A stretch of DNA of 64,000 nt from Phaeovulum vinaykumarii (GTDB lineage: Bacteria > Pseudomonadota > Alphaproteobacteria > Rhodobacterales > Rhodobacteraceae). Below are positions 7,571 to 17,940 of the stretch, piece after piece. The notes beneath the pieces were generated by a model. That model saw only the letters and a program-made list of their open reading frames with translations. It had not been told where the DNA came from and did not search any database. The translations under genes were made by a program, and so were the position numbers. The stretch lies in assembly GCF_900156695.1 (NCBI RefSeq), contig NZ_FTOM01000001.1, positions 496,001-560,000 of the forward strand, written 5' to 3'. Each line of letters opens with the position of its first letter. Position 1 is the first letter of the stretch.

Positions 7571-9583
7571 TCAGCTTGCTTTGAGTTGGGCGCGTTTCGC
7601 CGCCCGCAGTTCGGCGTCGCAGATCGGGCAGAACTCGTGCTCGCCCGCGATGTAGCCGTGTTTCGGGCAGATCGAGAATGTGGGCGTCACGGTGATGTAG
7701 GGCAGGCGGAAATTCTCCAGCGCCCGGCGGACCAGCTTCTTGCAGGCCTCGGCCGAAGATACGCGTTCGCCCATGTAAAGGTGCAGGACGGTGCCGCCGG
7801 TGTATTTCGCCTGAAGCGGCTCCTGGTGTTCCAGCGCGGCAAAGGGATCGGCGGTCCAGCCCACCGGCAACTGGGTGGAGTTGGTGTAATAGGGCTGATC
7901 CTCGGGCCCTGCCTGCAGGATGCCGGGGAAGCGCTTGCGGTCCTCACGTGCGAAGCGGTAGGTCGTGCCCTCGGCCGGTGTGGCCTCGAGATTGTACATG
8001 TGCCCGGTCTCTTCCTGATAGGCCACCATTCGGGCGCGCAGATGGTCCATGAATCGCAGGGCGAAGGTCTGGCCCCACTTTGTCGAGATATCCTCCGCAT
8101 CGCCGGTGAAATTGCGGATCATCTCGTTCACGCCGTTCACGCCGAGCGTCGAGAAATGGTTCCTGAGCGTGCCGAGATAGCGCTTGGTGTAGGGAAACAG
8201 GCCCAGGTCGATATGACGCTGGATCACCTTGCGCTTGATCTCCAGGCTCGTGCGCGCGATCCCGGCCAGCCGGTCCAGTGCGGCCAGCAGCGCCGCCTCG
8301 TCGCCCTTGTGCAGATGCCCCAGCCGGGCGCAGTTGATGGTGACGACACCCAAGCTGCCGGTCTGCTCGGCCGATCCGAACAGCCCGTTGCCGCGTTTCA
8401 GAAGCTCGGTCAGGTCGAGTTGCAGCCGGCAGCACATCGAGCGGACCATGTGCGGCTCCAGCTCGGAATTTACGAAGTTCTGGAAATAGGGCAGCCCGTA
8501 TTTCGCTGTCATCTCGAAGAGATACCCGGCGTTTTCGCTGTCCCAGGGGAAGTCGGAGGTGATGTTGTAGGTCGGGATCGGGAAGGTGAAGACCCGCCCC
8601 TTGGCGTCACCGGCAGTCATCACCTCCATATAGGCGCGGTTGATCATGTCCATTTCGGACTGCAACTCGCCATAGGTGAAATCAACCTCGCGCCCGGCGA
8701 CAATCGGCACTTGTTCGCGCAGATCCTCGGGACAGGTCCAGTCGAAGGTGAGGTTGGTAAAGGGCGTCTGCGTGCCCCAGCGCGAGGGCACGTTCAGGTT
8801 GTAGATGAATTCCTGCATCGCCTGCCGGACCTGATCGTAGGTCAGGCGATCGCGCCGGACGTAAGGCGCCAGATAGGTGTCAAAGGAACTGAACGCCTGC
8901 GCGCCGGCCCATTCGTTCTGCAAGGTGCCCAGGAAATTGACGATCTGGCCAAGGGCGCTGGACAGATGGGCGGGCGGGCCAGATTCGATGGTGCCGGGAA
9001 CGCCGTTCAGCCCCTCGCGCAGCAGCGTGCGCAAAGACCAGCCCGCGCAATAACCCGCGAACATGTCCAGATCGTGGATATGGATGTCGCCCTCGCGATG
9101 GGCCTGGCCGACCTCGGGCGGATAGATATGCGACAGCCAGTAATTCGCCGTAACCTTGCCGGAGGTGTTCAGGATCATCCCGCCCAGCGAATAGCCCTGG
9201 TTGGCGTTCGCGTTCACCCGCCAATCCGACCGGTCGAGATATTCGTTGATCGAGCGTTCCACATCGACCAGCGTGCGCCGGTCCTCGCGCAGGCGCGCGT
9301 GCTGTTCGCGGTAGACGGCATAGGCGCGCACCGTGGCGATGCAATTGGCCCCGATCAGCGCCTGTTCGACGGCATCCTGAATGTCCTCGATCCCGGGCGC
9401 GCCGCCCGCGTGGCGGTAGGACAGCACGCGCACCACCTGATCGGTCAGACGTTGCGCCTCGGCGGTGTCGAACTCGCCCGTGGACTCGGCCGCACGGGCG
9501 ATGGCGCGCGCGATCCGGCCGGCGTCGAAGGGAACCGTCTGCCCGTCGCGGGTGATCACGGATTTGGGGGAAAGCGCGGTCAT
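7571..9583 (-). CDS. nrdD: anaerobic (class III) ribonucleoside-triphosphate reductase, main subunit
   Basis: Reduces ribonucleoside triphosphates to deoxy forms without oxygen. An N-terminal ATP cone (about residues 1-95) is followed by the ten-stranded barrel domain with NANANQGYSLGGM, GDIHIHDLDM, NLNVPSRWGTQTPFTN, the finger-loop element RSMCCRLQLDL (probable thiyl cysteine) and GVNGVNEM. The protein ends with a metal-site half, CPKHGYIAGEHEFCPIC, then AKRAQLKAS. The usual C-terminal glycyl-radical segment is absent and is encoded by the next ORF. ATG 9583 is preferred because GGAGAC lies just before it; ATG 9598 is the alternative. It follows nrdF by under 20 bases. Confidence 0.93.
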   Translation of the reverse strand: MTALSPKSVITRDGQTVPFDAGRIARAIARAAESTGEFDTAEAQRLTDQVVRVLSYRHAGGAPGIEDIQDAVEQALIGANCIATVRAYAVYREQHARLREDRRTLVDVERSINEYLDRSDWRVNANANQGYSLGGMILNTSGKVTANYWLSHIYPPEVGQAHREGDIHIHDLDMFAGYCAGWSLRTLLREGLNGVPGTIESGPPAHLSSALGQIVNFLGTLQNEWAGAQAFSSFDTYLAPYVRRDRLTYDQVRQAMQEFIYNLNVPSRWGTQTPFTNLTFDWTCPEDLREQVPIVAGREVDFTYGELQSEMDMINRAYMEVMTAGDAKGRVFTFPIPTYNITSDFPWDSENAGYLFEMTAKYGLPYFQNFVNSELEPHMVRSMCCRLQLDLTELLKRGNGLFGSAEQTGSLGVVTINCARLGHLHKGDEAALLAALDRLAGIARTSLEIKRKVIQRHIDLGLFPYTKRYLGTLRNHFSTLGVNGVNEMIRNFTGDAEDISTKWGQTFALRFMDHLRARMVAYQEETGHMYNLEATPAEGTTYRFAREDRKRFPGILQAGPEDQPYYTNSTQLPVGWTADPFAALEHQEPLQAKYTGGTVLHLYMGERVSSAEACKKLVRRALENFRLPYITVTPTFSICPKHGYIAGEHEFCPICDAELRAAKRAQLKAS

Positions 9584-9600
9584 CTTGTCTCCAGACATGA

Positions 9601-12703
<3,103 letters not shown>

Positions 12704-12722
<19 letters not shown>

Positions 12723-13120
12723 TCCGTCCTCCAGAACTCTGCAAGCCCCGCGCGGACGCGGGCGATGTCGGCCTCGGTGCCGGCCAGTTCGAACCGGTAG
12801 AGCACCGGAACGGCGCATTTGCGGGCGATGACCTCGCCCGAGGCCGCGAAGAATGCGCCGAAATTGCGGTTGCCGCTGGCGATCACGCCCTTCAGGCGGC
12901 CGCGGGTGCCGGGATCGTTGAGAAACCGGATCACCTGTTTCGGCACGGCGCCCCGGCCCGTCCCATCGGCATAGGTCGGGCAGATCAGCACGAAGAGGCC
13001 GTCCGGGCGGGGCATCGCATACTCGGCGCGGATCGGAATGCGCGCCGCCGACAGGCCGAGGGCTGCGACGAAGCGCGCGGTATTGCCTGACGCGGAGGAA
13101 TAGAAGACGAGCCCGCCCAT
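12704..13120 (-). CDS. nrdI: NrdI flavodoxin-like RNR maturation protein
   Basis: A flavoprotein that supplies superoxide/peroxide oxidant for assembling the manganese cofactor of NrdF. 138 residues. The FMN phosphate loop is in [16 protein letters not shown] (residues 3-18), and the isoalloxazine-loop regions [16 protein letters not shown] and [16 protein letters not shown] are those of NrdI. It overlaps nrdE downstream by 19 bases and follows nrdH by 5 bases, the standard nrdHIEF order. Confidence 0.94.
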
Positions 13121-13125
13121 CGCCG

Positions 13126-13347
13126 TCAGGCCAGCCGGCCGATCAGGTCGGGGCGGAACCCCGCCCAGTGATCCTCGCCCGCGATGACGACCGGCGCCTG
13201 GCGATAGCCGAGCTCGGTCACGTGGCTCATCGCCGCGTCGTCCTCGGTCAGGTCGATCACCTCAAAGCTCAGCCCACGCGCCTCAAGCGCGCGTGTCGTG
13301 GCCGTGCACTGCACGCAGGCCGGTTTGGAATAGACGGTGATGGTCAT
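13126..13347 (-). CDS. nrdH: NrdH glutaredoxin-like electron donor
   Basis: A small thioredoxin-fold protein that reduces NrdE. 73 residues from ATG 13347, with the NrdH active site CVQC near residues 11-14, QAPVVI (cis-Pro loop) and the family-typical WAGFRPDLI near the C-terminus. An ATG four codons upstream (13359) is also in frame, but GGGGCGAGAG directly precedes ATG 13347 at proper spacing, so the shorter form is preferred. It is the first gene after the cobalamin riboswitch leader. Confidence 0.93.
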   Translation of the reverse strand: MTITVYSKPACVQCTATTRALEARGLSFEVIDLTEDDAAMSHVTELGYRQAPVVIAGEDHWAGFRPDLIGRLA

Positions 13348-13401
13348 CTCTCGCCCCATTGTCTGCCGTTTCCGGTCGGGCCTGGGGACACGAGAGCCAT
13401 G

Positions 13402-13421
13402 GCGGCGGGTCAGCCCGCCGC
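13402..13421 (-). promoter_or_regulatory. hairpin between B12 riboswitch and nrdH
   Basis: GCGGCGGG and CCCGCCGC pair perfectly over 8 bp around a 4-base loop, 50-60 bases 3' of the aptamer on the transcript. No U-run follows, so it may act with the riboswitch as an expression-platform structure (Rho-dependent or translational) rather than as a classic terminator. Confidence 0.45.
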
Positions 13422-13469
13422 GGATCGCACACGCACCCCGAGGCCCTCCGCCTCTGGTTGTCGTCGTCC

Positions 13470-13650
13470 GTCACGGCAGGTCTCCTGACTTGCGGGTCTT
13501 TGCTTGGCTGGCCTTCCCGGGACGTGTCCCAGTGGCGTATTCAGCGTCGCTCGCCGCTCACAGTTGCGGGGGCAGCGCCGGATTTGGACCTGACGGGTCC
13601 GCACCGGCTTCCCTCTTTCGTTTCCGAGTCGCCCCGGAAAACCATGACGC
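13470..13650 (-). promoter_or_regulatory. cobalamin (B12) riboswitch
   Basis: Read on the minus strand, the leader has the conserved blocks of a cobalamin aptamer in order: GGGAAGCCGGTGCGG, then AATCCGGCGCTGCCCCCGCA and ACTGTGAGCGGCGAGC (the B12 box region), GCCACTGGG, CGGGAAGGCC, and the closing block GACCCGCAAGTCAGGAGACC with TGCC at 13475-13478. It starts just after a TTGACA promoter and ends about 125 bases before nrdH. Such elements shut off the downstream gene when adenosylcobalamin is present. Here that would turn off the B12-independent reductases, implying a B12-dependent class II enzyme (NrdJ) elsewhere in the genome. Confidence 0.93.
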
Positions 13651-13652
13651 AA

Positions 13653-13690
13653 CCAATAGGCATCGAATCGCGCCACCTGTCAATATGTGG
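13653..13690 (-). promoter_or_regulatory. nrd operon promoter with possible NrdR box
   Basis: On the minus strand TTGACA occupies 13678-13683 and a TATTGG hexamer 13653-13658 (19-base spacer, long). The predicted start falls at the first bases of the riboswitch. Overlapping the -35 is CCACATATTG (13681-13690), 8 of 10 positions of the NrdR core consensus C-W-ATATAT-W-G. A second box, usual for NrdR sites, was not found, so that assignment is tentative. Confidence 0.45.
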
Positions 13691-13724
13691 TATTCTTGGA
13701 CGGCCACTTCACGAGGTGTTGCGC

Positions 13725-13945
13725 CCGGGACGTAGTTCAGCACCGGGGCTAGCCAGCGCTCGGCCTCGTCCACCTCCATGCCCTTGCGGGGCGCGTAATC
13801 CTCGACCTGGTCGCGCTCGACCTTGCCGACGCCGAAAAAATGCTGTCGCGATGACCGATACAGAGACCGGAGACCGAGGAACCGGGCCACATCGCCATGC
13901 TTTCGGTCAGGCTCACCCCGGCCGCCGCCGTCGATCTGCTTCTTT
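13725..13945 (-). pseudogene. metH: 3' remnant of cobalamin-dependent methionine synthase
   Basis: In the minus strand one frame reads [16 protein letters not shown] and continues CIGHRDSIF. After a one-base slip at a run of six T (13836-13841) another frame continues [30 protein letters not shown] and VLNY. These are the last 70 or so residues of MetH, the end of the activation domain. The frameshift and the absence of the remaining 1100 or more residues show a dead fragment. It sits on the same strand immediately upstream of the nrd promoter, so the riboswitch operon has been brought next to a deleted metH locus. Confidence 0.8.
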
Positions 13946-14381
13946 TCGGTTCCGATCCTGTTCGGGCCGGAATGGCGCGCGCCCCCCAACAGCTTGGGTT
14001 CCGGCAATCCGGGCTGAAAGAGACGGCCTGAGGCCAACCAAGGCGCAGGGCCGAAAGGCGACGAGTCCCGCGCTGCGGACCACCATCAGGGAGCGTATCT
14101 CTCTCGTATACGGCGAATGGCAGGTCTGGCGAAAACTGCACAGCGGCGACGCGCACAATGGCGAATACCATCTCTGGCCGACATCGCTCTTCATCCCTCA
14201 CGGCGGCACCCAGTTTGCGCCGATCGCTATCTGCGCATTCCCGCCGCTCGGGCATAGCACAGCGAATCTCTGATGAAAGATCGAGGCGACGGCCGCCCGT
14301 GAGCGCTGCGAATGGCAGCGCTTCCAGATCTTGGCGAGCTGCTTCGCCTCTGCAGCGAACGGCAGCTATCCGCCCAGATCG
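13946..14381 (+). other. no recognisable gene
   Basis: Both strands were read. Several overlapping ORFs of 60-120 codons exist, but none has a ribosome site, recognisable motif or Rhodobacteraceae-like third-position pattern. One plus-strand stretch ([18 protein letters not shown] near 14085) looks protein-like but was not recognised. The interval appears to be decayed sequence between the metH remnant and the excalibur ORF. Confidence 0.5.
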
Positions 14382-14639
14382 TCAGCGCCCCCGACAAATG
14401 CTCTCGCAGGGGACACCGTCCTTGTCCCGATCCAGCCGTCCGCCCCAGCTGCAGTTAGCCAGCAGCCACCGAGCTTCCGCGCAGCTCCCGATCTGCGAGC
14501 CCATCTTCCTGGGGCTACAGGAATAGGAAGACGCCACACGAAGAGGCAAGAGCGGCTCACGCGCGCTGGCGTCGTCCGCAAATGCGTGCACGCGGGTCAT
14601 GCCCAGCACGGCGACTAGAGCGGCGCTCGTCCGGATCAC
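14382..14639 (-). CDS. small secreted excalibur-domain protein (possibly a remnant)
   Basis: 85 residues from GTG 14639. The N-terminus VIRTSAALVAVLGMTRVHAF resembles a signal peptide ending near AFA. The C-terminal 45 residues form an excalibur (calcium-binding) domain: YSCSPRKM, GSCAEARWLLANCSWGG and DRDKDGVPCESIC, containing the DxDxDG loop. One cysteine usual after the first Cys motif (K-x-C) is missing (KMGSQ). In relatives this domain follows a thermonuclease or occurs alone. The surrounding DNA is decayed, so this may be a surviving piece or a small functional gene. Confidence 0.5.
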   Translation of the reverse strand: MIRTSAALVAVLGMTRVHAFADDASAREPLLPLRVASSYSCSPRKMGSQIGSCAEARWLLANCSWGGRLDRDKDGVPCESICRGR

Positions 14640-14667
14640 CTTCGCCCCCTGCGCCAATCCCAAGGCA

Positions 14668-14844
14668 TCACGAAATCGCTCGCCCAGATGCCGCGCCGCT
14701 CGCGCGCGCGATCAAGCGCGCGTAGCGATCCTGCGTGCGCTCTGCAAGCTCGCGCAGGCGGATGCTGCCATGGTGCCCGCACTGTCGGCAGGTGAGGTAG
14801 AGGCGCAGGGTTGAGACGGCGGTGACCCTAGCAGGACGGGCGAA
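14668..14844 (-). pseudogene. degenerate zinc-ribbon-like ORF without a start
   Basis: The minus strand is open from 14844 to a stop at 14668 with no ATG or GTG in a suitable place. It reads LRLYLTCRQCGHHGSIRLRE then LAERTQDRYARL. A Cys-x2-Cys-Gly-His knuckle after a hydrophobic strand resembles the start of small zinc-ribbon proteins found near transposases and phage genes. The family is not recognised and the fragment is probably dead. Confidence 0.3.
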
Positions 14845-15146
14845 CTAAAGCGAATGCTGAACGAAATGAGCGAACGCTACGGCGAACAAGTCGTGCCGCA
14901 AGAAAAAAGCAGCCCCCGTAGGGACGGTAGTTGCCCTTGGCACTTAAGGGAACTTGCGTCAGGCGGCGACGGCGTAGGTGCTGCGGCAAACTTCAAAAGC
15001 GCGGGCACGACCCGACGCGGTGACGCGTGTAAAGCGGCACGACAGCGGCCCGCCGTTGTCTCATTCAACCAGATCGAAACCGGCCAGAAGCGGCGGAGAG
15101 CTTACATCATCCCGGAAACGGTCCAGGAGATGGGGAACAGCTCAGA
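14845..15146 (+). other. no recognisable gene
   Basis: A 453-base plus-strand ORF (from 14854) crosses this interval but has no known motif, continues through the terminator hairpin and runs antisense into the DsrE-like gene, so it is not believed. Nothing else is supported here. Confidence 0.5.
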
Positions 15147-15183
15147 GCGCACCGGGCCGGGGATCGCGCCCCGCCCGGTGCGC
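15147..15183 (-). terminator. strong hairpin after DsrE-like gene
   Basis: A 15-bp stem (GCGCACCGGGCCGGGG against CCCCGCCCGGTGCGC, one bulged base) with a 6-base loop lies 5 bases past the stop of the gene at 15189-15623. No T-run follows on the minus strand. Confidence 0.55.
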
Positions 15184-15188
15184 CTTGA

Positions 15189-15623
15189 TCAGAACGACCA
15201 GACGCGGGTGCCGCTTTCCAGCAGCACTTCGGCCATGGCCGGGGGTTGGGCGACGGTGACGCCGTCCATCAGCGCCTGGGGCGCAAGGCCCTTGCCCGGC
15301 AGATAGAGCGCGCAGACCTCGGCTTTCGCGCCCTTTTCGATCGCGGTTTGCAAGAGCCCCCGCGGACTGGCGCCTTTCGGCGGCTGGGGCGCGGTGGCGG
15401 ACTCGGGGGCGTCCCTGAGCGCGATATCGGCCGCCGCACCGCACAGAAGGATGCGGGTCTCGACCCCGCGATCGAGCGCCTGATGCGTCAGGATCATGCT
15501 CATCAGCTGGGTCTGCGGATCGGCGTCGGTAACCACGGTGGCCAGCTTCCACACATCCTTGGCCAAGGCCGGCGTGCCCGCCAGCATCAGCGCAAGGGGG
15601 ATGATCTTGAGGGTCTTGAACAT
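15189..15623 (-). CDS. exported DsrE-like protein
   Basis: 144 residues with an N-terminal signal peptide (IIPLALMLAGTPALA, cut before KDVW). The mature part has a DsrE/DsrF-like alternation: VWKLATVVTDADPQTQLMSM, ETRILLCGAAADIAL and AKAEVCALYLPGKG. Two cysteines (in LLCGAA and EVCALY) could take part in sulfur or persulfide chemistry, but the family includes proteins of unknown role. ATG 15623 is preceded by AAGGGAGA. The leader is very AT-rich compared with the rest of the window. It stands alone downstream of the NifX-like gene, 163 bases apart, so it probably has its own promoter. Confidence 0.65.
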   Translation of the reverse strand: MFKTLKIIPLALMLAGTPALAKDVWKLATVVTDADPQTQLMSMILTHQALDRGVETRILLCGAAADIALRDAPESATAPQPPKGASPRGLLQTAIEKGAKAEVCALYLPGKGLAPQALMDGVTVAQPPAMAEVLLESGTRVWSF

Positions 15624-15657
15624 GGGCTCTCCCTTTTCGATGCGAATTTCGAACAGG

Positions 15658-15696
15658 GAAAATATAATGTATATCTTTAATATATGAATATGAAAT
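15658..15696 (-). promoter_or_regulatory. AT-rich promoter/operator of the DsrE-like gene
   Basis: A 39-base island of A and T inside GC-rich DNA, containing the inverted repeat TATAT-CTTTA-ATATA (15670-15684), lies 35-73 bases upstream of the start. On the minus strand it also has an ATTC and a GATA spaced about 10 apart, loosely like an ATTC-N8-GAAT site of the sulfide-sensing repressor SqrR. That resemblance is weak. Confidence 0.4.
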
Positions 15697-15786
15697 GCGC
15701 CCTTTCGGAGCCCCTGACGCGAATGTGAGCGCCCCCCCCCTCGCAAGCGCGCCGCGCAAGGCCCCTCGCCCGCGCGGCGCCGGGGC

Positions 15787-16173
15787 TCAGCCGTGATCGC
15801 AGCCGTCCCCGTGGTCATGCCCATGCGTATGGTCGTGCTCGTGCGGGGCGCCGGGCGGCAGGCGGCCTTCCACGAAGGCCTGGGCGGCCGCCACCGGATC
15901 GGGCTCGGACGTGGCCGCGGCCGCGATCCCGCGCATCGACATGCGCCGGGCAAAGCCCTCGCCCACGCTGGCGGCGATGACCGCATCGACCTCGTAGAGC
16001 GGGTGCGGGCCGTCCCCCTTGTAATCGTGCAGCGCCATGCCCTTGGGCAGGTCAAGGCGGCCCACCTCGCGGACGGGCGCGCCCGGCTCGGCTTCGAAAA
16101 GGAAGAACCGGCGCGTGCGCCCGACATGCGAGGTCACGGTCCGGAAGTTCTGGCTGGCGACAGCAATGCGCAT
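15787..16173 (-). CDS. NifX/NifB-C-terminal-like (Fe-Mo cofactor family) protein
   Basis: 128 residues from ATG 16173. The fold signature of the dinitrogenase iron-molybdenum cofactor family is visible: MRIAVASQNFRTVTSHVGRT (strand, then the S-x-H-x-G motif), FFLFEAE, DAVIAASVGEGFARRMSMRG and DPVAAAQAFVEG. The tail is histidine-rich (HEHDHTHGHDHGDGCDHG), suggesting metal binding. Free-standing members often occur away from nif genes with unknown roles in metal-cluster handling; no nif gene is present here. It starts 16 bases after the end of the LprI-like gene, so the two are probably co-transcribed. Confidence 0.75.
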   Translation of the reverse strand: MRIAVASQNFRTVTSHVGRTRRFFLFEAEPGAPVREVGRLDLPKGMALHDYKGDGPHPLYEVDAVIAASVGEGFARRMSMRGIAAAATSEPDPVAAAQAFVEGRLPPGAPHEHDHTHGHDHGDGCDHG

Positions 16174-16189
16174 CTGGGTCTTTCCTGGT

Positions 16190-16696
16190 TCAACGGTGAT
16201 AATTGGCGCCGCGTTCAAGCAGCAGCGTCTGGCCGGCGGTCTGTTGCAACATGCAATCGGCCACGACGACCATGCGCCGGGGCTCGCCGCGCAGCAGCAT
16301 CGAATCGAAGGTGCAGCGCCACTCGGTCCAGTCCTTCCAGGCGTCCTGGATCTCGACCAGATCGTCGGTCAGGCGCGGCGCGCCGCGCGCGATCATGTCC
16401 AGGTGCCGGGCATCCAGCGTCGCGGCATGTTTCATCATCCGGTCATAGGCCAAGGCAAGCTGGTCCTGCCACCATTCGGTTTCGGCATTGATGCACAGGG
16501 CCTTGTCCAGCGGATTGGGGTTGGGCAGCGCCGCCCGACAGGCCTTGGCGGACACGCCGATACAGGCGCGCCGCGCGCTGTCCGACCGCGCCGCCTTCAG
16601 GCAGCTTTCGGTGTCGGGAAAGTCCGCCGGCTCTTCGGCCTGGGCGGCACCGGCCCCGCCCAGAAGCAGGGCGGAAAGCAATAACGTCCGGAACAT
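16190..16696 (-). CDS. LprI-like (DUF1311) periplasmic protein
   Basis: 168 residues with a clear signal peptide (LLLSALLLGGAGAAQA, cut before EEPADF). The mature part has the lysozyme-inhibitor LprI-like pattern: CLKAARSDSARRACIGVSAK, then CINAETEWWQDQLALAYDRM with a long helix, then QDAWKDWTEWRCTFDSM and C-x-L-x2-T-A near the end. Six or more cysteines suggest disulfides. LprI of Mycobacterium inhibits lysozyme; for proteobacterial members the role is not established. It is the first gene of a probable pair with the NifX-like gene. Confidence 0.75.
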   Translation of the reverse strand: MFRTLLLSALLLGGAGAAQAEEPADFPDTESCLKAARSDSARRACIGVSAKACRAALPNPNPLDKALCINAETEWWQDQLALAYDRMMKHAATLDARHLDMIARGAPRLTDDLVEIQDAWKDWTEWRCTFDSMLLRGEPRRMVVVADCMLQQTAGQTLLLERGANYHR

Positions 16697-16856
16697 GTCG
16701 GCATCCTTCGCACATCAGCTGGGCGATCGGCCTGCCGCGGCGGCCACGGGGCGCGCGCGCGAGACAAGGGCGCGACATAGGCGCCGTCCCCGCATGCCGG
16801 GACAGGACACGACCGCTGTATAGAGGCGAACATAGGGCGCCTTGCCAAAATAACAA

Positions 16857-16869
16857 ACATCTTGGATGT
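16857..16869. promoter_or_regulatory. palindromic operator candidate
   Basis: ACATC-TTG-GATGT is a perfect 5-bp inverted repeat in a short AT-rich patch, about 160 bases upstream of the LprI-like gene and 90 bases past the end of the hydroquinone reductase gene. It may bind a regulator of the LprI/NifX pair. The factor is unknown. Confidence 0.3.
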
Positions 16870-16957
16870 ATATTTTGAAATACCTGAGTGCTTCGGTCGC
16901 AGGGCCCGTGCATCAGCCCGTGCACCAGCCCCTGCCCAGCCCCCTGCCCGCGCGCCG

Positions 16958-17923
16958 TCAGTCCGCCTGAACCATCAGCCGCGCCACATGCGCAGGCCCC
17001 GTCGGCACGATGCCGGTCGGGTTGAGCGCCTTGATCGCGTAATAGCCGCGGGTGATGTGGTCCATGTCCACCGTCTCGCGCAGACCCGGCACCGCCAGCA
17101 TCCGCGCCAGATAGGCCGAAAGGCGCGGGTAATCGGCAATCTGGCGGCGGTTGGTCTTGAACAGCCCGTGATAGGCCGCGTCGAACCGGATCAGCGTGAC
17201 GAACAGCCGGATGTCGGTCTCGGTCAGCCGGTCGCCGAAGACGAAGGGCCCCGCCAGCCGCGTCTCGAGCGCATCGAGCGTGGCAAAGACGCCCGCGACC
17301 GCCTCGTCATAGGCGGCCTGGGTGCTGGCGAAGCCGGCCTTGTAGACGCCGTTGTTGAGGCTGTCATAGATCTCGGCGTTCAGCGCGTCGATCTCGGCGG
17401 CAAGGTCTTGCGGATAAAGACGCAGATCCGACGGCACCAGCCCTTCGAAGGCGGTGTCGAACATGCGCAGGATGTCGGCGCTTTCGTTGTTGACCATCAC
17501 GCCCTGCTTCATGTCCCACAGCACCGGCACCGTGGCGCGGCCGGTGAAATGCGGGTCGGCGCGGGTGTAGATCTGGTGCAGATATTCCGCGCCGAACAGC
17601 GGGTCGGCATCGGCCCCCGGTGCACCCCCGAAACGCCAGCCCTGATCGGACATGACCGGATCGACCACCGTCACCGGGATCAGATCGGCAAGGCCCTTGA
17701 GCTTGCGCGCGATCAGCGCCCGCGAGGCCCAGGGGCAGATCAGCGCGACATAGAGCCGATAGCGCCCGGCCTCGGCTGCAAAGCCCCCCGTGCCGGTGGG
17801 ACCGGGGCGGCCGTCGGGCGTGATCCAGTTGCGAAAGCTCGACACCTGGCGCACGAAGCGGCCCTTGTCGTCGGCCTTCTGCACGGGTTTCCAGGCGTCC
17901 TGCCACTTTCCGTCAACAAGCAT
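16958..17923 (-). CDS. glutathionyl-hydroquinone reductase (Xi-class GST)
   Basis: Reduces S-glutathionyl-hydroquinones with glutathione, releasing free hydroquinones. 321 residues. The N-terminal thioredoxin domain carries the catalytic ALICPWASRALIARKL (Cys about residue 64), preceded by the lid segment RYRLY. It continues with DPLFGAEYLHQIYTRADPHF, TVPVLWD, and NNESADILRMF (glutathione-binding E-S), then a helical domain with RLTETDIRLFVTLIRFDAAY. These are YqjG/PcpF-type features. It is the last gene of the four-gene operon, 17 bases after the dioxygenase gene. Confidence 0.93.
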   Translation of the reverse strand: MLVDGKWQDAWKPVQKADDKGRFVRQVSSFRNWITPDGRPGPTGTGGFAAEAGRYRLYVALICPWASRALIARKLKGLADLIPVTVVDPVMSDQGWRFGGAPGADADPLFGAEYLHQIYTRADPHFTGRATVPVLWDMKQGVMVNNESADILRMFDTAFEGLVPSDLRLYPQDLAAEIDALNAEIYDSLNNGVYKAGFASTQAAYDEAVAGVFATLDALETRLAGPFVFGDRLTETDIRLFVTLIRFDAAYHGLFKTNRRQIADYPRLSAYLARMLAVPGLRETVDMDHITRGYYAIKALNPTGIVPTGPAHVARLMVQAD

Positions 17924-17940
17924 GGGATCTCTCTCTTTTC

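Noticed and set aside
13402-13421. Classic intrinsic terminator for the B12 riboswitch
   Set aside because: The stem is strong, but no U-run follows, so it is listed only as a possible expression-platform hairpin.
13359-14273. 304-codon plus-strand ORF over the riboswitch region
   Set aside because: It runs antisense through the cobalamin riboswitch and the metH remnant; no ribosome site or domain.
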